Source: Clostridia bacterium
GTDB lineage: Bacteria > Bacillota > Clostridia > Oscillospirales > CAG-272
Assembly: GCA_017621475.1 (NCBI GenBank)
Contig: JAGATA010000029.1
Span: forward strand, 52,216-116,215
Reading direction: 5' to 3'
Length of the DNA: 64,000 nucleotides
Below the pieces are notes generated by a model, which was not told the origin of the DNA, did not search any database, and saw only the letters and a program-made list of their open reading frames with translations. Made by a program: the position numbers and the translations under genes. Of the stretch, positions 60,140 through 64,000 are shown piece after piece; position 1 is the first letter of the stretch, and each line of letters begins with the position of its first letter.

Positions 60140-60851
60140 GCTTTCCAAGCACCTTTCCGAAGCAAACGATCTGATTGAATTCTGAAAGTTTTATATCATT
60201 ATAGTCAGGATTTAGGGAAATGAGTCTGTCCCCACCGAATTTTTTTACAAAACTTTCGCCGTCAACGGAGAAAATGCCGAAATCCCCAATATTTACGCTG
60301 TTCGCACTTTTTATAAGAAGAATATCACCGCTTGTGAATTTGGGAAGCATACTGTCGCCGTAAACCTTAACTGCGAAATCCGCTTCGTCTGTGGCAGGGG
60401 TGGAGTATATGGAGATGTTTGTGAAATCTGAGGAAGAAAGATAGGAACCTGTACCTGCGGATGCCGCGATATTATAAAGCTTGATGGAGCGCGTTTGCGG
60501 AAGATCGAGGGAGTAGGTTGCCAAAGCTTGCTCGCGCAGGATGCGCTCGTGCTCTCGCTCAAGCACGCGGTCAACTGCGTCGCGCCCTTCTTTATCGAGT
60601 TCCATATATTTTTGAAAGTAGTCGCTCTTTATATATGTGTTATCGGTAGCCTTTTTTCTGCCCGTCATTTCATCAATGGAAACGCCGAGAGCTTGCGAAA
60701 GAGCGCAGAGCGTGGAAAATTTCGGGTCTGCACTTGCACCGGAAAGCAACTTGTTGAGCGTGCCGATGGAAATGCCGGACATTTCCGCTAAAGCTTCATT
60801 CGTAAGATTTTTTTCTTTTTTGATTTTTTTTATGTTAAGAAGCCAATCCAT
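60129..60851 (-). CDS. CI/LexA-like repressor with S24 self-cleavage domain
   Basis: A 240-residue protein. Residues 5-65 form an XRE helix-turn-helix (KNLTNEALAEMSGISIGTLNKLLSG). A linker of 60 charged residues follows. Residues 120-240 are an S24 autoprotease: the Ala132-Gly133 cleavage pair in AASAGTG, catalytic Ser167 in GDSML, and Lys203 or 204 in FVKKF. DNA damage with RecA could trigger cleavage, as for LexA or HdiR. It is divergent from the gene at 61042, and shared TTACCGT half-sites lie in both promoters, so it likely represses both. It is not next to phage genes. Confidence 0.9.
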   Translation of the reverse strand: MDWLLNIKKIKKEKNLTNEALAEMSGISIGTLNKLLSGASADPKFSTLCALSQALGVSIDEMTGRKKATDNTYIKSDYFQKYMELDKEGRDAVDRVLEREHERILREQALATYSLDLPQTRSIKLYNIAASAGTGSYLSSSDFTNISIYSTPATDEADFAVKVYGDSMLPKFTSGDILLIKSANSVNIGDFGIFSVDGESFVKKFGGDRLISLNPDYNDIKLSEFNQIVCFGKVLGKLKK

Positions 60852-60873
60852 AAAAACCTCCGATGGAACGAAA

Positions 60874-60889
60874 TTACCTTTTACGGTAA
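60874..60889. promoter_or_regulatory. S24 repressor operator 1, TTACCTTTTACGGTAA
   Basis: A 16-bp site with TTACC and GGTAA arms, directly after the repressor's own -10 box. It shares the ACGGTAA half with operator 2. Confidence 0.65.
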
Positions 60890-60890
60890 A

Positions 60891-60919
60891 ATTATACCAC
60901 GAAATTATTATTTTGTAAA
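60891..60919 (-). promoter_or_regulatory. promoter of the S24 repressor gene
   Basis: On the minus strand TTTACA (60914-60919), 17-base spacer, TATAAT (60891-60896). Operator 1 covers the start point. Confidence 0.7.
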
Positions 60920-60971
60920 TAGAAAACTGTAAAAAAATTGCGAAAATTGCAAAATTTTATCAAAAAAGATA

Positions 60972-61000
60972 TTGACAATTACCGTTTGAGGTTGTATAAT
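60972..61000 (+). promoter_or_regulatory. consensus promoter of the small peptide/Nudix operon
   Basis: TTGACA (60972-60977), 17-base spacer, TATAAT (60995-61000): both hexamers perfect. The half-site TTACCGT lies in the spacer at 60979-60985. Such a strong promoter implies high expression when the repressor is gone. Confidence 0.8.
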
Positions 61001-61011
61001 AGAATCACAAA

Positions 61012-61027
61012 TTACACCGAACGGTAA
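61012..61027. promoter_or_regulatory. S24 repressor operator 2, TTACACCGAACGGTAA
   Basis: A 16-bp site downstream of the -10 box on the plus strand, sharing TTAC and ACGGTAA with operator 1. Confidence 0.6.
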
Positions 61028-61041
61028 AAACGGAGGCAGTT

Positions 61042-61224
61042 ATGGAAAACGGTTACAGCGAAAATATTTGCGGATACACAGTTCACACTTATTATATAGA
61101 TTGCCCTGATTACGAGAAAGATCCCGCCCCTGCTCGTAAATATACGGCTCTGCGCCGTTTTACCTTCCTCATGCTCGCGCCTCTTGCAGTTATGGCGGAC
61201 GCGGCTATCGCACTTTTTAAATAA
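61042..61224 (+). CDS. 60-residue membrane peptide under S24 repressor control
   Basis: I do not recognise this protein. Residues 1-38 are polar with several Tyr and two Cys (NGYSENICGYTVHTYYIDC), and 39-58 form one hydrophobic helix (RFTFLMLAPLAVMADAAIALF). It resembles small single-helix peptides induced by damage responses only in size and control. AACGGAGGCAGTT precedes the ATG. The consensus promoter and shared operators upstream tie it to the S24 repressor. Its stop overlaps the Nudix ATG (TAATG), so the two are co-translated. Confidence 0.65.
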   Translation: MENGYSENICGYTVHTYYIDCPDYEKDPAPARKYTALRRFTFLMLAPLAVMADAAIALFK

Positions 61225-61673
61225 TGGCAAAAACTTGGTCATTTCGCAGCGCGGGCGTGCTTTTGCGAAATGGGAAAATACTTGTTCAGCGTGAACGGGA
61301 CGGGGAAGAGTACGCGTTGCCCGGCGGCAGCATAGAGTTTGGCGAAACATCAAAGCAAGCTCTTGTGCGCGAATATGCACAGGAGACCGGCGCGGATGTT
61401 TCCTGCGGCAGGCTTCTTTGGATAGAGGAAAGCTTCCGGCGCGATGGCGGTAAAAAAACAAGCGAACTCAACTTTTATTATATGGTAGAACTTTCGGGCG
61501 AGGGTATTCCCGACACGGGAAAGTTTATGCCACAGAAGGATAATGAGCGCGTGCTTTACGGTTGGCTTCCGCTTGAAAACATAGATAAGGTGAAGATATA
61601 TCCAGAATTTTTGGGGAATGAAATCTTAAATCTTGAAAAATACCCTAAGCATTTTATAAGTAATTATTGCTGA
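61224..61673 (+). CDS. Nudix hydrolase
   Basis: A 149-residue enzyme that splits nucleoside diphosphate derivatives. The Nudix box reads GGSIEFGETSKQALVREYAQETG: G-x5-E and R-E are intact, but the EE pair is QE, so one of the metal-binding Glu residues is replaced by Gln. The last Glu is kept, and some active members carry such a change. The rest (LLRNGKILVQRERDGEEYALPGG) is typical. The start overlaps the stop of the small membrane peptide. In an S24-controlled operon it may clean damaged nucleotides, but that is an inference. Confidence 0.85.
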   Translation: MAKTWSFRSAGVLLRNGKILVQRERDGEEYALPGGSIEFGETSKQALVREYAQETGADVSCGRLLWIEESFRRDGGKKTSELNFYYMVELSGEGIPDTGKFMPQKDNERVLYGWLPLENIDKVKIYPEFLGNEILNLEKYPKHFISNYC

Positions 61674-61702
61674 TGGGTTTCTCCTGATAAATTTTTATAC
61701 AG

Positions 61703-61738
61703 AAAGCAAAACACGGGCGTACGCCCGTGTTTTGCTTT
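61703..61738. terminator. 36-base perfect palindrome, terminator
   Basis: AAAGCAAAACACGGGCGT (61703-61720) is followed at once by its exact complement (61721-61738). In RNA it would form an 18-bp stem closed at GCGTACGC, ending in a T-rich arm. Confidence 0.8.
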
Positions 61739-61840
61739 AGTCAAGACATTTTTTACAAAAAATTATTTGGCATAATCGACAATGTTTTTTTGACTATTTT
61801 GACGAAAACGCCGAAATTTTTCCGTATAACTTTGATAAGG

Positions 61841-61869
61841 TTGACTATGTTTCAAATAAATTATATAAT
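61841..61869 (+). promoter_or_regulatory. promoter of the M6-like protease gene
   Basis: TTGACT (61841-61846), 17-base spacer, TATAAT (61864-61869), with a leader of about 50 bases to the ATG. Confidence 0.7.
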
Positions 61870-61926
61870 TAAAGTATATTATTATAATGAATCCGAATGT
61901 GCTTTCGGTTTCGAAAGGAAAATCTT

Positions 61927-64000
61927 ATGAACACAAAAAGAAAAAGCTTTTTGACACGCGCGATTGCAATCACGCTCACGGTGATTTTGATGTTGACGCT
62001 CGTTGCGGCTGTTTGCCCGCTGTTTGTCGGTGCGGCAGAAGCAGACGATACTTACCTTACATATCCCATCTCGGATATTGACTACGCATATGACGGCTAC
62101 ACGCCCATTCCGATGATCGTTATCCAGACGTCGTTTGACGCGGACGGCGACGGTGTGGACGATAACCCCGATGGCAGCGGAGAGAACGCCGTGAAGGATA
62201 AAAACTCCCCCTCCTACGGCGAACAGTGGTGCCATACTAAAGATGAAGAATGGATCCCGATTCTCTTTTCTACGGAGGGCGCTTCTCTCAGAACGTATTA
62301 TGAGTACGTTTCCGGCGGTAATTTCTATTTCTATGAAGCGGAAGAAAATTACGGCACACCCAACGACGGCATTATACACATCGTTATAAACGGTGTTCAT
62401 CCCGCAGTAAAGGACCAGTGGCTTTGGTTCTTTAACGTCGGTATTCAGGCGGCTTCCGAATACGTTGATTTCTCCGTTTTCGATAAGAACAAAAACGGCA
62501 ATATCGATACTTATGAATTGGCAATATGCTTTATTCTCGGCGGTTATGAATCCAGTAGCAGCGCTGCAACAATAACGGAGGTTTTTGGTTTTCACGCGAA
62601 CTATAAATCTTACGACGCTCAGAACTCTACTGTAACAGATGGAGTTACTGTTGCAAGCCCCGGTCGTTTCGGTACAGGCTCTATCTCCGGCGGTCACGCT
62701 CTCAACTTCGGTGTATTTGCACACGAACTTGGTCACTATCTCGGAGCTCCCGACCTTTATGACGCGAGCACCGGCAGAAAGTATGACTATGCAGTAGGAA
62801 CTCTTTCTCTTATGGCAAAAGGCGCGCATGGCGCAAGCCCCGCGCATCCTGATGCTTGGAATATGCTCGGCTTCGGCTTCTATGATGAAACAGTGGCAAC
62901 AAACGGCGAATATACGCTTTACTCTAAGTCGAGCAAAGAAGGCGAGTACAATATTCTGAAAATATGCACTCCCAATCCCAATGAATATTTCCTTGTTGAG
63001 AACAGATATGTTCCTCCGACGGAATCCGGCCATTTTGACGGTGCTGCTACAATGCGTCAGGGTATTGTTATTTATCACGTTGACGAACTTATTTATTCTA
63101 AAACAGGTATGACTTGTAATGAAGCCGGCGACGGTTATGACCCTACTATCGTTGCGTATGGTACTTCAACCAAGGTTGCCGGAGCTCTCAATCCTTCTGC
63201 TTTTGGTAAAGGAAAAACGTGGCAGGCTAATTATTATGAATTTCCTGTATCAAAAACTTGGTACACAAACCTCACAGATGAACAGGCTGCGGCAATGCAG
63301 AACCTCAAGATTGAGGTCATTTCCGATGCAGGTTCGGAAATGAAGGTAAAAATCTCCGGTGCGGATTACGTTCCCGATATGAGCTGGGTTGCTTCCGCTA
63401 CAAACGAAACAACAACATCCTTTACAGTTGCAGGTAAGATCAAAAATCTTGCTACAGCAACACTTAACGATTTCAATATCACTCTTAAAGAAAAATCCTC
63501 CGGTAAGGAAATTTCTACACAGCAGATCAAAGTAAAAGCTGACGGCTCTTTCGCTGTTGATTACACAGGTCTTACACAGAACACAACTTATACATACACG
63601 ATCACGGCAGATACATCCCGCGGAGAAGTTAAAACAGAAACAAATGCTTATACTGCGGTCGGTGAGATCGTAAAGACAAATTACACAGTTTCTGCATACA
63701 GAAATCTTACAGATAACGATACAAGCCCGCGTACTATCAAGGTTGACTTGGGCAAGACTCTTTCTTACTCCTTCCCGATGACAAGGAACGGATATGCGTT
63801 CGTTGGCTGGTATCTCGACCCTGAATTTACAAAACCCTTTGACCTTTCCTTTACACAGGACGAAGCTGTTGACTTCAGTATCTATGCTAAATGGGTTCCT
63901 AATGCAGAAGCGGCTACTCTTAAGCTCAATGGTGCAAATGCACAGAATAAGATATTCTCCGTTCTTCCCGGCGAAAAATTCATAGAACCCGTTATTGCTC
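61927..64000 (+). CDS. secreted M6-family metalloprotease, partial
   Basis: The first 691 residues of a protein that runs beyond the window. A signal peptide spans about residues 1-37 (AIAITLTVILMLTLVAAVC, ending GAAEA). The catalytic zinc site is HELGH at 266-270, followed by YLGAPDLYD as in immune inhibitor A-like M6 proteases. Two calcium-loop-like stretches come before it, DADGDGVDDN (71-80) and DKNKNGNIDTYE (186-197). Fibronectin-like segments lie near 480-575, then an InlB-type repeat (GYAFVGWYLDPEFTKPFDLS, ending YAKWVP). AAAGGAAAATCTT precedes the ATG. It is surface-acting or secreted; wall anchoring would be shown only by the missing C-terminus. Confidence 0.88.
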   Translation, partial: MNTKRKSFLTRAIAITLTVILMLTLVAAVCPLFVGAAEADDTYLTYPISDIDYAYDGYTPIPMIVIQTSFDADGDGVDDNPDGSGENAVKDKNSPSYGEQWCHTKDEEWIPILFSTEGASLRTYYEYVSGGNFYFYEAEENYGTPNDGIIHIVINGVHPAVKDQWLWFFNVGIQAASEYVDFSVFDKNKNGNIDTYELAICFILGGYESSSSAATITEVFGFHANYKSYDAQNSTVTDGVTVASPGRFGTGSISGGHALNFGVFAHELGHYLGAPDLYDASTGRKYDYAVGTLSLMAKGAHGASPAHPDAWNMLGFGFYDETVATNGEYTLYSKSSKEGEYNILKICTPNPNEYFLVENRYVPPTESGHFDGAATMRQGIVIYHVDELIYSKTGMTCNEAGDGYDPTIVAYGTSTKVAGALNPSAFGKGKTWQANYYEFPVSKTWYTNLTDEQAAAMQNLKIEVISDAGSEMKVKISGADYVPDMSWVASATNETTTSFTVAGKIKNLATATLNDFNITLKEKSSGKEISTQQIKVKADGSFAVDYTGLTQNTTYTYTITADTSRGEVKTETNAYTAVGEIVKTNYTVSAYRNLTDNDTSPRTIKVDLGKTLSYSFPMTRNGYAFVGWYLDPEFTKPFDLSFTQDEAVDFSIYAKWVPNAEAATLKLNGANAQNKIFSVLPGEKFIEPVIA

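Noticed and set aside
60129..61673. Prophage remnant suggested by the S24 repressor
   Set aside because: No integrase, structural or lysis genes and no attachment-site repeats nearby.
61882..63078. 398-residue open frame opposite the M6-like protease
   Set aside because: The plus strand has promoter, ribosome binding site, signal peptide and HELGH; the minus frame has none of these.

Overview
The window looks like a chromosomal segment of a low-to-mid GC Bacillota, most likely a member of the Clostridia. The reasons are strong AGGAGG ribosome binding sites, a meso-diaminopimelate type MurE, a CIRCE-controlled groES-groEL operon, a DnaD/DnaI-type primosome pair, and families common in Clostridia (VTC/DUF4956/Cthe_2159-like trio, DUF4330, DUF2975 with a YozG-like regulator). 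I see no rRNA, tRNA, CRISPR array, insertion sequence or prophage. The genus cannot be named from the sequence alone.

Layout. 1-1002: end of a PlsC-like acyltransferase and a DEDDh exonuclease. 1120-5760: uxaC, mrp, a small phosphatase, rimI and tsaD. 5771-8600: DnaA-box-like repeats, then a DnaD-like protein, a DnaC/DnaI-like ATPase, a tiny membrane protein and a GNAT enzyme. 8610-10500: a repressor divergent from four small membrane-protein genes, with two perfect 17-bp palindromes between them. 10502-15112: DUF2975/YozG pair, FAD reductase, malic enzyme, a membrane-anchored XRE regulator and a membrane-anchored MerR regulator. 15191-28351: a 13-kb dcw operon on the minus strand (mraZ, rsmH, ftsL-like, pbp, murE, murF, mraY, ftsW, murG, ftsQ, ftsZ) with its promoter and MraZ operators. 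It lacks murD, murC and ftsA.

28421-34052: a two-component system divergent from a polyphosphate-polymerase-like (VTC), DUF4956 and beta-helix lipoprotein operon. 34058-45106 (minus): small hypotheticals, coaD, rsmD, uvrC, a 100-bp-period repeat, ptsH, two DUF4330 proteins, an O-antigen-ligase-like protein, murJ, trmD, rimM and a short rpsU. 45289-52785: P-loop ATPase, glycosyltransferase, dxs, dxr and a metallophosphoesterase lipoprotein. 52790-56554: an unusual sigma factor with a long C-terminal domain, then an ECF sigma/zf-HC2 anti-sigma pair with a recognisable autoregulatory promoter. 56582-58708: groES-groEL with CIRCE. 58841-61738: an amino-acid symporter and an S24-type repressor that faces a 60-residue membrane protein and a Nudix enzyme across two consensus promoters carrying shared TTACCGT sites. 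61927-end: a secreted M6-like metalloprotease, cut by the window edge.

How they work together. Much of the window is housekeeping for the cell envelope (dcw, murJ, Wzy-like ligase, GT2, isoprenoid precursor synthesis by dxs/dxr for the undecaprenyl carrier) and translation (tsaD, rimI, rsmH, rsmD, trmD, rimM, rpsU). Between these blocks sit at least six small self-regulated cassettes (two XRE, one MerR, one S24, one ECF/anti-sigma, one two-component) whose operators or promoters can be read directly. The least explained are the four-membrane-protein cassette at 8610-10463 and the S24/60-residue peptide/Nudix cassette at 60129-61673.
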